A stretch of DNA of 64,000 bases, taken from positions 3,471,840 to 3,535,839 of the forward strand of contig OZ025276.1 in NCBI GenBank assembly GCA_964019165.1, read 5' to 3'. Shown one piece after another: positions 11,956-21,914 of this stretch; position 1 is the stretch's first letter; each line of letters opens with the position of its first letter. Both the position numbers and the translations under genes were made by a program. Source of the DNA: Mastigias papua (taxonomy: Eukaryota > Cnidaria > Scyphozoa > Rhizostomeae > Mastigiidae). The notes beneath the pieces were generated by a model that was not told where the DNA came from, did not search any database, and saw only the letters and a program-made list of their open reading frames with translations.

Positions 11956-13701
11956 TCAATCACAACTTTCTGAGCTACTTTCATTGCTTTCATCATTTTC
12001 TGTGATGTTACTGTCTTCAGTCATTTTCAGTCCTGCTGTCTGGAAACACTGTGCTATGGTGCCATATCTAGGCTTCTTCATTCTTCTTGCCTTGTGCAAT
12101 CTATTGGCTTCCATTGTTGATTCAAGCTGCTCCTGAAGGTGCTTGGAAAACGTTTTTGCAATATTGCTGCTGCCATCATTCACAAATACTCCTTTTTCAA
12201 TCAGATGTTTCAAGCCACGCAAGTGCATTTTTGGTTTGAGAGTATCTAAGGCATGTGGATTTATTGATGCATTATCAATATTAAATCCAAAATCCCCTCT
12301 AGCAGCAGCATCAGAGAATAACCCATGATATGTGATACTATTCAAAACTGATGCACAGCTTCGGTATAGTCTCATTTCTTTCCGCTTTTCACTTTTTCTG
12401 TCATTTTCCAGTCTCCTTTTTCTCTGCCTCTTATCCTTTTGCTTGTTTAACATGTTTTCTGGGAAATTGTGTTCATATTTTCTTATGAGTGACTGAATCT
12501 GGCTCTCAAGTTTCATTAGAAATGACTTAGTTTCATTCATTTTCTTTAGTGAAATGTCATAGTATTCCAACTCACTAGATTTCCAGCATGGAATTGTGTT
12601 ATTGCTGCAGAATAGTTGGCTCCTTCTTTTGGCTAACTTTTCTTCCTCTATTTCAATCTTACGGATTTCATTTGAAATAGCATCTTTAGTACCTACTGCC
12701 ATAACTAAGTCGTTTGCAGTGTGGCACTTGACATCTTCAGCACTTGTGAAGCGACGGCAATTGACCCATATACCATCTTTACTATCTCTGTACTTTACTA
12801 TGAGATTCTCAATGTTTTCAACAGCACATTTAATCTCCCACCGCAGCTGCCTCTGGGCTAAAACATAACTCTTAAAACTGTTGATATCCATCAAAGAAAC
12901 TGAGGAATTAAAGAGCTCTTCAACTGCTTCATTGTAGAACACATGCTTATCAATGAGTGGGTTGGGCACAAACAGCTCTTTTACTGGCTCTGGTTCTGAA
13001 AAAGAACAAATGATTATCTTCTCAATACTAAAAGTAAAGTATATTTGGCCAAGTAGGATAGGCAGACATTATTTGACTAACATATTGATTGCAAATGATA
13101 TCAATCATACAAGAAATCAAACAAATACGAAATTTAATATATACTTTCTTATTTATCTTTAGTATTTACTTGGCTAGTTGCCAGCTTCTGATTTGGTGAG
13201 ATTTCTGCTCTCCACAGGTTCCAGCTAAATTGTCTCTAAAAAATGGCTCATCATTTGAACTGGTAGAACTTGACAAAATTTGAACTGCATACTTATAATC
13301 TCACCAAGAACTTGGTAAACTACAATTAACGAGTACGTATAAAGCTTCGTGCTCACAAAAGAACCGGTAAGAGTCTCGAATGCAGCCTAGGATGCAACTA
13401 ACAATAGTCAACAATCAAACAACAACCAAAACTTAACTCACTTTTCTTCCTATTTAAATCTTTTTCTTCAAGATGCACCTTTTCAGCTTCTTTGCTTGTT
13501 GACAATATACTTCTGTGTATCTTCAAATTACTCTCCAGCTCTATGTCCTTGCTTATGAATACCCACAGTATCAAGCATCTCTGTGACATCTTTACTACCC
13601 AATGCTAAGATGAAATCCAGGTCATCATAGCCTTGTTCTTCAAACATGGGCCAGTAGTGACCAAGCTTGCTGTCCTCGAGAAAATCCTTGACACTAGCCA
13701 T
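11956..13701 (-). pseudogene. SAM-domain, coiled-coil protein gene of the nested element (two exons)
   Basis: ATG at 13701 opens a SAM-like domain: VKDFLEDSKLGHYWPMFEEQ, then GYDDLDFILAL, then TVGIHKQGHR, which has the spacing of sterile alpha motif domains (protein or RNA binding). A frameshift follows GHR; the frame then continues with a charged helix and reaches a good donor (GTGAGT at 13441). A pyrimidine-rich acceptor ending TTCTTTTTCAG lies at 12996-13006. The second exon (12995-11956) encodes about 345 residues: Glu/Lys-rich coiled coil (residues about 80-200), a basic patch KDKRQRKRRLEN, then a C-terminal part of unknown fold and a Ser/Asp/Glu tail. I do not recognise the second exon. 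No catalytic signature is seen. One frameshift makes this copy non-functional unless it is a sequencing error. Confidence 0.6.
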
Positions 13702-13754
13702 ACTAGTTTAAACACGAGCAAAAGTGTTAATAATCCAGATGACTAGCATAGATT

Positions 13755-14932
13755 ATGATTGCGCGCCAAAATATGCTGCAATCTTTAATCGGCCTCGTTG
13801 TCATATATCCCCTTAAGAGCAAGCTTTTTGGTCCTGGTGGTTTTATTAAAGCATACAGAGCAGTGAAGAAAAGAGACTTATTTTTCAAGGACAAAGAATT
13901 TCTTGATTCTTACCTATCTAGGAATAAAAAGGACCAGGCTGAGCTTCCTGGGGGATATTATTATTATTCAAAGATAGCAACTTTCATTAAGAATCATTGT
14001 TTACTTGGTGAAAAATACCTTGAATTCTTGACATTTGAATGTGAGAATAGAAGAGGTGGAAAGTGTGGTTATTGTAAAAGCCATGACTGGGTTGGCCCAC
14101 CTTGTGCAAAAGTTCCTAGGCCTTATCCTGATTATTCAAAGCTACCTGAGTATCATTACCACCATGTATCTAATTCACCTACATCTTTTAATGGTGCAGA
14201 AAGAGAAGTACTGTAGATGATTTTCAGCTAAGAAAAAGAATAAAGCACCTTTCTCAAAGTGAAGGAGCTGCTGCATTTGAAGGAGATAGGTTGCAAGAAT
14301 TCTGCAATAGATATATTGTTGAAATGAGCTTTGTGAGGAGGTATGTTGAGCACCTGCAGACTATAGAGCTGAGCAAAGAGAAAAGAAACATAAAAAGGCA
14401 TGAAAATATGTATGATGAGACAATGAAGAGCTACAAAGACATCAACTGGGTTTCTTATTATGAGAATAATAGTCTAGCACAACTTAAGGTGAAGACTCTT
14501 GACACATATTTAGAAGAAAATAACATGGTTGCTTACCTTTCACTGAAAAAGAAAGAGAAAGTCGTAGCAATATCCCACCACATTGCTTTTAAACAATTAC
14601 AAAGATCACTGGCAGTCAGTAAGTCTGATGCAATGGTAGTATCTGATGGTGAAAGTGAGAGCGAAGCTGATGAAGATGATATAATAAATATTGCTGTGAC
14701 AGAAGACAGCAGCAGTGCTTCCAGTGAAGAAGAAGACTGTCAAGAAGAGTCTCAGGAGACTTCAAGTGATGAAGAGTTTGAGGAGGACTTATCTCATCTT
14801 TTTTGTGTGACTAAGAGTGGGAGATTGACTCAAACGTGGGCCTGCTCCAGATATAGATGTAAGTTGCTACTTTTACCATTACACTTTGATAAGTACAATA
14901 GTAAGGCGTGGTATGCAAAGAAGATTACATAA
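13755..14932 (+). pseudogene. Transposon-associated ORF with SAP-like C-terminal domain
   Basis: Two open stretches in different frames, 13755-14216 and 14291-14932, with coding-like sequence across the join (a shift near 14205-14220). The first has a Cys/His cluster, CENRRGGKCGYCKSHDW. The second has a helical region RRYVEHLQTIELSKEK and a SAP-like motif (LAQLKVKTLDTYLEENNMV), then an acidic Asp/Glu/Ser region and a short basic end. I recognise this arrangement as the C-terminal part of a repeated uncharacterised protein family in invertebrate genomes; SAP motifs bind AT-rich DNA. No N-terminal catalytic part is present, so the ORF appears 5'-truncated. It is divergent from the SAM gene, with starts only some tens of bases apart. 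Confidence 0.5.
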
Positions 14933-16201
14933 CTGAAGCAGGTTGAGATGTGGATATGTCTATATGTAAAAATATGATGATTTTGTCACAGAAAAGTTAT
15001 GTATATCAAATGTAGCAATAGTTTTGATACATTGAAATGATAATTCTACTATCTTTTCTAGAAACCAACGCTGTTTCACCTCAGATCCTATAGAAAGTCA
15101 GGTATTTTCTAATGTTTGAGCTTGTTTTTGTAATAACTCTAATCATTAGTAAGTATGTTTCTTAATCAAAAAGTCGAAGGGGCTATCAAATTTTTGCTGG
15201 ATGTAAAGGGGGGCCAAGAAAATTTTCCTTGCTTTTGTGTTGGGCTACAAAAATTTTTGGGGAAATTTGAAATCCCTTCCGCCCCGGTCTGTTTCATACT
15301 TTATAACACCTCCCTTAGACCATGAAATTGATAAGATAAGTCCTTGATATGCTGTGCCAAGTCACTCTCCATTTGCAGTGGGAATATGCTTTTACATGCT
15401 GATAATCTGTTGTATCCAGTTTTGATGTCATTGTCTACTTTTCCTCTAGATTTCAGAATAAAATGACACAGTGTTGCTCTGTCAATATTGACATTGCGTG
15501 GTACTTCTCCTAAGCTGGCAACAGCAGTAAATGCATTAGACAGCTCGTTTCATAACATCAGGGGGCACAGAGGCCAGCTGTGTCTTTCTAGCATACTTTT
15601 GTGGCATCTGATATAGAATATCACATTGAATTCAACTAGGATATCTAAAATAATATAATAAACCTGCTGGGAAAAGATGAACCATCTGTTCACCTTACAC
15701 CAATTTTTGTAGGTTCATCTTACCCCTATGACATCCATTGTGAATAAATTAGTTTTGACAAGGCACTTTGAGGCATGGTGAAATGAAACATGGGCAAAAG
15801 AGTGATGAAACAAACCAGTAATAGATGAAATAGTAAGTAAACCATTAATAGTTTACAATGAAAAGAGCACAAACACATACCAGAGTAGGAACTGTGGAGT
15901 TCAATCTACAATATTTCACTTTTTGGTCCAAGAAAGAGACTTAATCACATAAAACATGACTGAGTGCAAGAATGAACGTGTAGCTCCTTCAGAGGCCTAT
16001 GGTGAGAGAAGACTTCATTTGGATGGCACCAAACATTTGTATGATCTGTAATGAGATATGGTTCATCTTACATGACTGGTCATCCTACCCCAGTTTACCC
16101 TACTGATACATATTATCCTGGCAATTGTTGCATAGTTGACTCATGCATTGCCTATTTTCTGATGAGCAAACAATGCTTGCTATAAAGCCTTCCTCACTTA
16201 C

Positions 16202-16337
16202 CAGGAGCTTGGCATACCAAGGATGAGAGTTTGCAGAAGTTCAAAACAGTATCATGAACAGCTGGCAGAAGTGAATGTTTAGTGGTTTGAGCTGTCTTTT
16301 TGGTGACTTCTGTCGTCGCACCAACTTTTTCTGCCAT
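16202..16337 (-). CDS. Possible first or internal exon, product unknown
   Basis: From ATG at 16337 an open frame reads MAEKVGATTEVTKKTAQTTK and ends exactly at a consensus splice donor CTG|GTAAGT (G of the donor at 16201). The frame stays open upstream to 16415. Downstream exons would lie to the left but the pogo-like element begins within 100 bp. I do not recognise the peptide. It may be a remnant of a host gene interrupted by transposons, or chance. Confidence 0.2.
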
Positions 16338-16408
16338 TGAAAGAAAGATGAAATGTTTCTTACCGGGAGAGTGGGGCAGAGCTCTCCATGCTCTCTTGGT
16401 TGCTTTTG

Positions 16409-16560
16409 GGGTCATTCATTTAGTACGTACACACAAAGGGGGGAGGGGGGTCAAGCAAATGCGTATGAATGCGTATAAGGGGGGAGGGGGGCTGACACAT
16501 AAAGTACATACGCAAAGCAAAAACTTATCAGCTTTTTACATACATACTGCAATATTTTCA
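16409..16560. repeat. G-rich dispersed repeat, copy 1
   Basis: Starts GGGGTCATTCATTTAGTACG and holds two GGGGGGAGGGGGG tracts about 50 bp apart, separated by GCGTATGAATGCGTATA. A related sequence lies inverted at 37368-37490. Probably a small non-autonomous element; boundaries uncertain. Each G tract could form a quadruplex. Confidence 0.45.
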
Positions 16561-16899
16561 TTTGCAAAGGTCCCTTAATAGACATTTAATTAATGTAGTA
16601 TGTATTCAGTTGGGATTACTTCTAGCACAGGGGTGCTAATCATACGGCCCGCAGGCGGAATCCGTCAATGTGGCCCCCTAGGAATTTTGACTTAACTGAA
16701 ACCCAGCGATATTGTTCCCATTGTTATAGTGGCATTTACTAGTGGCATTTACAAGGCTGAATACCCAGCTTTTCATCGTTATCTAGCATGCCAGATAGGA
16801 AACATGCATTGACTTATGTATATTTGAAAGCCCCTATTACCTAGCCCTCTCGGGTTCCGTCAACCTACCAGGTCATTGTGGCGCCAAGATATACCCTAT

Positions 16900-17009
16900 T
16901 GGAAAACCACTCCAATTTTAAAGGTAATAAAAAATAAAGAGGTACAACAAAGTGACAAATTAAAGGAAGTACATATAGTTATTAGTGTTCCAAGTTCATC
17001 CTACTTTAA
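16900..17009 (-). repeat. Left LTR of the short retroelement, first part
   Basis: Begins TGGAAAACCACTCC and matches 20830 onward (TGTAAAACCACTCC). It stops at TAA, the target site of Harbinger-2; the rest of this LTR resumes at 19914. Confidence 0.85.
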
Positions 17010-17426
17010 TAGAGTGTTTATGATTCGTGACGCGCTTGAAGTAGATGCAGCTGAGAGGTCTAGACACTAGCGCCACCGGGTGATCCCCCTTCCTACAAGA
17101 GCGTCCTCATGACTTTCAGAACATCAACAGAGACAGTCTCACGTTCAGTTAAACGAAGATAACATTGAGTAAGTATTGTCAGTAATTTTTGATTCATTAA
17201 CTCTTACCTGTTGTAGCTATTTCAAGAGATACATTATCTTTCACTTTATCGTCTTATTTATATGATACAACTCTATGGCTACAACATTCTGATTGTTTTT
17301 GCAGCAACAAGTTTTCGCAATGGCCAGCCAAGTAGACATTGGAAAGCCACAGAAAAAAGTCCAGATGTTCGTAACTTACCCTACTCGTATGCAGCAACAA
17401 CTGCTAGAGAAACTTACTGTGCTACT

Positions 17427-17507
17427 GTGTTATGAATAGTACCCCTTCTTAGAGTGTTATGAATAGTACACCTTCTTAGAGTGTTATGAATAGTACACCT
17501 TCTTAGA
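17427..17507. repeat. 27-bp tandem repeat, three copies
   Basis: Three consecutive units beginning GTGTTATGAATAGTA; units two and three are identical and unit one has a single C for A. Located inside Harbinger-2. Confidence 0.9.
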
Positions 17508-18109
17508 AGTTGTATGATTTTGCATGTCGTAGGTTACTATTGTAAGCTCCGTTTGCAATTTTAACTTCCGTGTTAGGCTACAAGAGATGGCAATCAAGTA
17601 GTATTACAAATAATTGAGTATTATTTTTCAATTTGTTCTGGTAGCACATTCATGTTAATTACCTACTTTCTCTCTTGGCAATTTGCGCTGTAAAGAATAA
17701 ATAGCCAACATTCAGCAAGATAGTTGAAACTTAAGCAGATCAAGCTTTAGACTTACATTGCCGGCATGTTTTTCTGCTTGGAGACAACAGTCAACTGTTA
17801 TGGAGGTGTCTAATCTGAGGTATCTTCTCTGTAAATCTGAGAATTAAACTGTTCCATAGGTCAAAAATGAACTGGACTGAAGATCACAACATCATGTTGT
17901 GTAGGGAGAAGATGGTGGTAGAGCCCTACCAATATAAAATTGGTTGTCGTGAACGCGGCCACTGTTAGGAGAGAATCGCGACAAATTTTATGTACAAAAA
18001 TCACCCCATCCCCCACAAACAGTTGCCTATGAATTGCAAGTGTTTAGCCCTTCCATATTTTTCTCAAATTATGCTCCATGCATGTTAATCATGGGTAAAA
18101 AATCTGACT

Positions 18110-18334
18110 TTACAACGTCAGGTTATCAGGAGTGTGCTGCTTCTTTAGTGTCTGCAAAAGTCTATCTCGAATTCTCATCATCTTCAGTATTCTATTATTT
18201 ATCCATGGCTTATCTCTGAGTTTCATGTCATTTCTACTGCAATTTTTGATTGGAGCATGCTTATTTGTTAAAGTATTAAAATCTTTCATAAATTTGTCAA
18301 ATTTAATATTCACATCAATGTCACCGTTTTCCAA
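18110..18334 (-). pseudogene. LINE (non-LTR retrotransposon) ORF2 fragment
   Basis: Reads KFMKDFNTLTNKHAPIKNC followed by KLRDKPWINNRILKMMRIRD. The pattern F...N...NKHAPIK...R....KPWI...I...M..RD is the hinge between the endonuclease and the reverse transcriptase of animal LINE ORF2 proteins. Only about 75 codons remain, within Harbinger-2, so it is a captured or inserted fragment with no mobility. Confidence 0.65.
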
Positions 18335-18849
18335 ATAAGCAAAATCAATGTGGCATCATGGTTGAATACCTATAGAAAGGTTGCACTTTATCTTATGACA
18401 TAAAAAAACATGTGAAACCTGTTTTGCTTATCAACATTTGTTATAAAACTGATAGTATCACATTTCAAGTGGGCAAGTTATACACTTCATTCTATTACAA
18501 GGCCTTATTTGCTGCTATTGTAGCTTCTTGATAATGTTTAGTTGATTTTGTGAAATGAGAAAGATTAAAAAACCAGTCCACAATCCCTACTTTTCATCAT
18601 GTGTGTATGAGCTTTGGTACAAATGGTGGCTTTTAAAAAAACCTTTTTGTGGAGCTGTACGTAGGTGAATGAGAAAGAAGTAGGGCCAGTCAACTTGAGA
18701 AAAGAATCAACCCTACTTGAAATATTCATTTATATCTGGTGGTTGTACATCAAAGTAGTTTGCTGTTGATGAACCATACAAGCAAGTCATGGCGTTTCTC
18801 AAAAGGGCACAGACTATGTAAATTTACCAACAGCACTCATTCCAATTTT

Positions 18850-19779
18850 CTAGTTTTTCTTAAAATCAACAAACTTAAAATAATTTATGACATCCCCAAA
18901 GACCCATTCCACTGCAACACGGACTTTGCTCATTGAGGAGTTAAAGGCAAGTTCCTCATCCGTCAAAGCCCCCCTTCTTATGATGGGACATTTTAGATGA
19001 ACTCTTTGTGGGTAAGCAGGGTCACCATAGATGCAGAGGGGATGTCTATCTTGGGAGAAAGAGTGCTGTTCAAGTTGATCTAACAGCCCTGACATTGCAA
19101 GCAACCCGCTGTCATGTCTGCGACCCTCAACTGGCCCAAAGAGGTGTGCAATTAAGCCATTCGGGGTGACAACGGATTGGAATTTAATGGCATGGACTCT
19201 TTTGTGACCATTGTAGACAAGGCGTTGATTCCTACTTGGTCTACAAATTGGTCTTACTGTTCCATCAATAAATCCCCAGCAGTTCTGAAGAGCTGCCCCT
19301 TTTGAATGTACAGCATCTGCATATTTTTCTAGATTTGCTGGGGACAGGTACGGTTGGTTCAAGTCCCTCAACAGATAACCAAACCTGGCATAAATCATGT
19401 CGATAACAGTGTTGGCTATCGTGCACAGCTGTGGAACTGGCCTGCCAACTCTTGGCACTAAATCACAGTATCGGCAAGGATAAGCCAGTCGTTTCAAACA
19501 GATGCAAAGAGCTTCAACTGCATCCACCTTCCTTCCATTATAGCAACGTATCGATTGAGGGATTCTCAGTGTGTTGACTAGGCCCTGTATATCTTTCTTG
19601 GCGAATCTAAAGTCTACCAGGCATTCACCTTCACTCATTTGCTCCAAATCATATTTATCATAATGCCAATACGGCAGATGTCAATGGAGGGTCACTTGAC
19701 GATTTAGATCATATAACATTATGAATTCCTCATTGTCAATGTCTCTCAAATGGTGCACTTCCAATAGTAGATCGTCCAT
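18850..19779 (-). pseudogene. PIF/Harbinger DDE transposase of Harbinger-2, one stop
   Basis: DDE_Tnp_4 nuclease. Conserved blocks: CWGFIDGTVRPICRPSRNQR, then YNGHKRVHAIKFQSVVTPNG, GPVEGRRHDSGLLAMSG, IYGDPAYPQRVHLKCP and SMSKVRVAVEWVFGDVINYF. The presumed catalytic acids (Asp of DGT, Asp of RRHD and Glu of VEWVFG) are all present. The open frame proper starts at 19647, but homology with Harbinger-1 and a clean ATG at 19779 (MDDLLLEVHHLRDIDNEEF) show the true start; one TGA near 19680 interrupts the frame just before HLPYWHYDKYDLEQ. About 310 codons, normal for the family. A single stop makes this a nearly intact copy. Confidence 0.92.
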
Positions 19780-19913
19780 TGTTTTTCTACCAATGCGTCT
19801 TCTTAAGCATGCACTAAATCATAATCGAAATATCTAGAGTAAAGGAGGATGCAGCAGCTTGTGACCCTCCGCAGCGTCTTCGTTAAGCACGTCACGATTC
19901 ATAAACACTCTAA

Positions 19914-20208
19914 TGTCTTCAATCAGCAACGGCAACGGCAACGTACAAGACTGTACTCAAACTCATGATGACTTTAACTTACAGACACACAGCACACCCA
20001 CATTTACATCAACGTGTTACACAAGACAAAGTGATGACAACAAGCAATGAGACAATACACCAAGAATAGACAAAACGCAATAGCTACTCACATGGGATGG
20101 GACAATGGGACAATGACGAGGCATGACGTATTACAAAAGGGAACTAATATGAACACATGAAGCATACATTATGAAATCAAACAAAAGTACAGAATTAGTA
20201 CTCTAACA
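19914..20208 (-). repeat. Left LTR of the short retroelement, second part
   Basis: Continues the match to the right LTR (20953-21268) from the TAA target site to its terminal CTCTAACA. Confidence 0.85.
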
Positions 20209-20829
20209 GTACTCCCTCCTTCAACAAAAAGCCTCCAGGCTTGACTTATCACAAGAGAGCAATGCTTAACAAAATTTACAAACAAGAGACAGCATAAAAC
20301 AACGTAAAAACAGTTTCTACGAATAATGTACGTTACATCGGGAGATCCTACAATACCCGACACGATATTCCTGCTGTTGTACATTGATAAGTGGTCAGCA
20401 TTATCAAAAGAGCATCTCCTCGGCCATTGGACACCATAGTTCATAATTGGTGATCCCTTTTCTAACCATTCCACCTGGTCCTTCTCATCAGTCACAACAC
20501 CTTCTGTGGTGGTTGGAAAATCTTCTCCTCGGAAGGGTTTTGTCCTTGAGAGCCCCAGCTCAACAGTTATCCCTTGGAGCTCTTTTAACAATGTATCCAC
20601 ATCCCTTCCGAGTGCTTGCACATCCACAAAATCACACTTAGGGGCTTGCTCTGGCTGCGATGCTTTCAAAACTGCAGCATGGGGAAAGGAATACTACCTG
20701 TCCCAACAATACTTTCCTACATGGCCGACCCTTAAGCATCAATAACAGATGGGCGCCCATCCTCGCATCCATAAATGTTCGTGCGATTGGCAAACAGACT
20801 CCTCATTCAATCCCGGCTCACGGCACCAA
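20209..20829 (-). other. Internal region of the short retroelement
   Basis: About 620 bp. On the minus strand it starts with the primer site and ends in the purine tract GAAGGAGGGAGTAC against the 3' LTR. An open frame of about 160 codons crosses into the LTR; its start MKASQPEQAPKCDF might be a gag N-terminus, but nothing recognisable follows. Confidence 0.5.
20806..20828 (-). promoter_or_regulatory. tRNA-type primer-binding site, 23 nt
   Basis: The plus strand reads TTCAATCC, then CGGCTCACGGCACCA, one base before the LTR. That is the layout of the 3' end of a tRNA (T-loop TTCRANYC, acceptor strand, CCA), so the minus-strand RNA would pair with such a tRNA over about 23 nt, longer than the usual 18. 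The tRNA identity cannot be named without a search. Confidence 0.75.
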
Positions 20830-21268
20830 TGTAAAACCACTCCAGTTTTACAGGTAATAAAGATATATAAATAACAATTAATAAATTAAAGAGGTACAAC
20901 AAAATGACAAATTAAAGCAAGTACATATACTTATTAGTGTTCCAAGTTCATCCTACTTTAATGTCTTCAATCAGCAACGGCAACGACAACTTACACGACT
21001 GTACTCAAACTCACGATGACTTTAACTTACAGACGCACAGCACACCCACATTTATATTCAATGTGTTGCACAAGACAAAGTGATGACAGCAAGCAATGAG
21101 ACAATACACCAAGAATAGACAAAATGCAATAGCTACTCACATGGGATGGGACAATGATGAGGCATGATGTAAACACTAAATGTGGACATATTACAAAAGG
21201 GAACTAATATGAACACATGAAGCACACATTATGAAATCAAAATAAAGTACAGAACTAGTACTCTAACA
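20830..21268 (-). repeat. Right LTR of the short retroelement
   Basis: 439 bp, TGTAAAACCACTCC to CTCTAACA. It is the uninterrupted copy that shows what the left LTR looked like before Harbinger-2 entered. Confidence 0.88.
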
Positions 21269-21315
21269 CTATGTGGCCCTTGGGCCAAATGAATTTGACA
21301 GCCCCTGCTCTAGTA

Positions 21316-21909
21316 TAATTGTAAAGATTTCCTGCTTTAAACCTTTACAGATAAAGTATAATTGGCAGAAATACGTCCAAATAAAATCACATAAATTGTC
21401 TGAATACTAGACTGTCTTCAGCTCAGCTAATACAGCAATACATTCGACTTGGCTAATATAACAATAACACACACTCGGTAGTTCAACAGACTCTGCTCGG
21501 CAACTCACCAGATTCGACATCTACTAACATGCACTCGACTAACATTGGCGACTTACTATTACGGCTGACGATGCACAACAACTGCCTAAACACAAAAAAA
21601 GCTTGATTATTATATGGAGACACATTACTCATACATTGTGCAAGGACACTAATGGTGGTGATGACATTTAATGACAACTGATAGAATGGATTACTCAAAA
21701 CAATGATTACACTACCAAAAATAAAAAGTATGCCAGGGACATGAGACAGTAAAATCTATGGTTTAACATAATGCTGATTTGTTTGAACAATAGTATAGAT
21801 TTTTTATGAAATATATGTGAAGCGATCATTTTAATTTCTCGTGAATGCTTAAAATGTCTTTCTCCGTGGTTTTGAATGTCTAGACACCTTCTGTTAGAGA
21901 TAAAGGGGG
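21316..21909. other. AT-rich spacer, no recognised feature
   Basis: No coding or RNA feature was recognised. It ends in a G run that is part of the target of Gypsy-2. Confidence 0.4.
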
Positions 21910-21914
21910 GGGTC

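Larger units (their letters stand above)
11795..15314. mobile_element. Nested TIR transposon of unassigned family, with SAM and SAP-like ORFs
   Basis: TIRs of about 45 bp: left starts GGGAGCTGTCATAAAGTATG, right (reverse complement) starts GGGAGGTGTTATAAAGTATG, and both continue to a shared GGAAGGGATTT. The flanks are CTTA|GGGAG and CTCCC|TTAG, so the target duplication is TTA (3 bp) or, if the first G belongs to it, CTTAG (5 bp). Across the element the pogo transposase frame continues, which proves an insertion. Subterminal GGGCTA and CAAATTTTT motifs recur on both sides. Two divergent genes fill it. A TTA duplication with GGG ends would suit PIF/Harbinger, but no DDE nuclease is visible, so the family is left open. 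Confidence 0.82.
10100..15607 (-). pseudogene. Pogo-like DDE transposase, split by a nested element
   Basis: The start is ATG at 15607, giving MPQKYARKTQLASVPPDVMK, an N-terminal psq-type helix-turn-helix. This exon-like piece runs to about 15319. The gene resumes left of the nested element at about 11790 with a Tc5/CENP-B-like DNA-binding part (LSVAKCQALAYTFAQSNG then ILIPKNWERKKKAGKDW). The DDE domain follows: first Asp in DIWYLDETGCTTVQNPGKV, second Asp in VLLILDN, then VVLLMFPPHTSHQLQHLERP. The acidic C-terminal tail ends near 10100. Defects visible: a stop after NFTAV-like sequence near the N-terminus, a stop after GKDWYL, a frameshift right after LDN, and another near 10470. Family membership is well supported; activity is excluded. 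Confidence 0.85.
9115..16104 (-). mobile_element. Pogo-like (Tc1/mariner superfamily) DNA transposon, interrupted
   Basis: The left end reads TAGAGTAAAGTGGGGTAAGA and the right end, reverse complemented, reads CAGTAGGGTAAACTGGGGTA. These are matching TIRs of the CAGTAGGGTAAA type I associate with pogo/Tigger-like elements. The transposase on the minus strand fits. Excluding the nested 3.5-kb element, the transposon is about 3.5 kb. The left terminus has lost the first CAG, so a TA target duplication cannot be confirmed. Extra copies of the GGGGTAAGATG motif near both ends (for example 9906-9916 and, inverted, 15711-15722) may be subterminal repeats. Confidence 0.85.
17010..19910 (-). mobile_element. 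Harbinger-2: PIF/Harbinger transposon inserted in an LTR
   Basis: TIRs GAGTGTTTATGATTCGTGAC (left, after TA) and, reverse complemented, GAGTGTTTATGAATCGTGAC (right), 26 bp with two differences. The 3-bp duplication TAA lies at 17007-17009 and 19911-19913, and the intact LTR at 20830 shows the empty site, so the boundaries are secure. The element carries its transposase on the minus strand at the right end. The left 1.8 kb holds a possible degenerate second ORF, a short tandem repeat and a LINE fragment. Confidence 0.9.
16900..21268 (-). mobile_element. Short LTR retroelement (TRIM/LARD-like) inside the hAT element
   Basis: Two LTRs of about 440 bp: right 20830-21268, and left 16900-17009 plus 19914-20208, the left one split by a Harbinger insertion. 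A 4-bp target duplication CTAT occurs at 16896-16899 and 21269-21272. The internal region (20209-20829) is only about 620 bp, with a purine tract next to the left LTR and a primer site next to the right LTR. Both place the element on the minus strand. The internal region has one open frame (20169-20669, partly in the LTR) with no recognisable gag or pol, so it must depend on enzymes from elsewhere. Confidence 0.85.
16628..21307. mobile_element. Small hAT-type element, split by an LTR element
   Basis: Ends CAGGGGTGCTAATCATACGG on the left and, reverse complemented, CAGGGGCTGTCAAATTCATT on the right; both soon reach GGCCC. Flanks TTCTAGCA (16620-16627) and CTCTAGTA (21308-21315) are an 8-bp target duplication with two differences, the hAT length. 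Removing the LTR insertion leaves about 300 bp without coding capacity, so this is a non-autonomous hAT element. It is the oldest layer of a three-level nest. Confidence 0.75.

Noticed and set aside
20169..20669. 166-codon ORF as an envelope-like gene, because of a hydrophobic stretch
   Set aside because: The hydrophobic part lies in the LTR and is AT-driven; the internal region is too short for a retroviral gene set.
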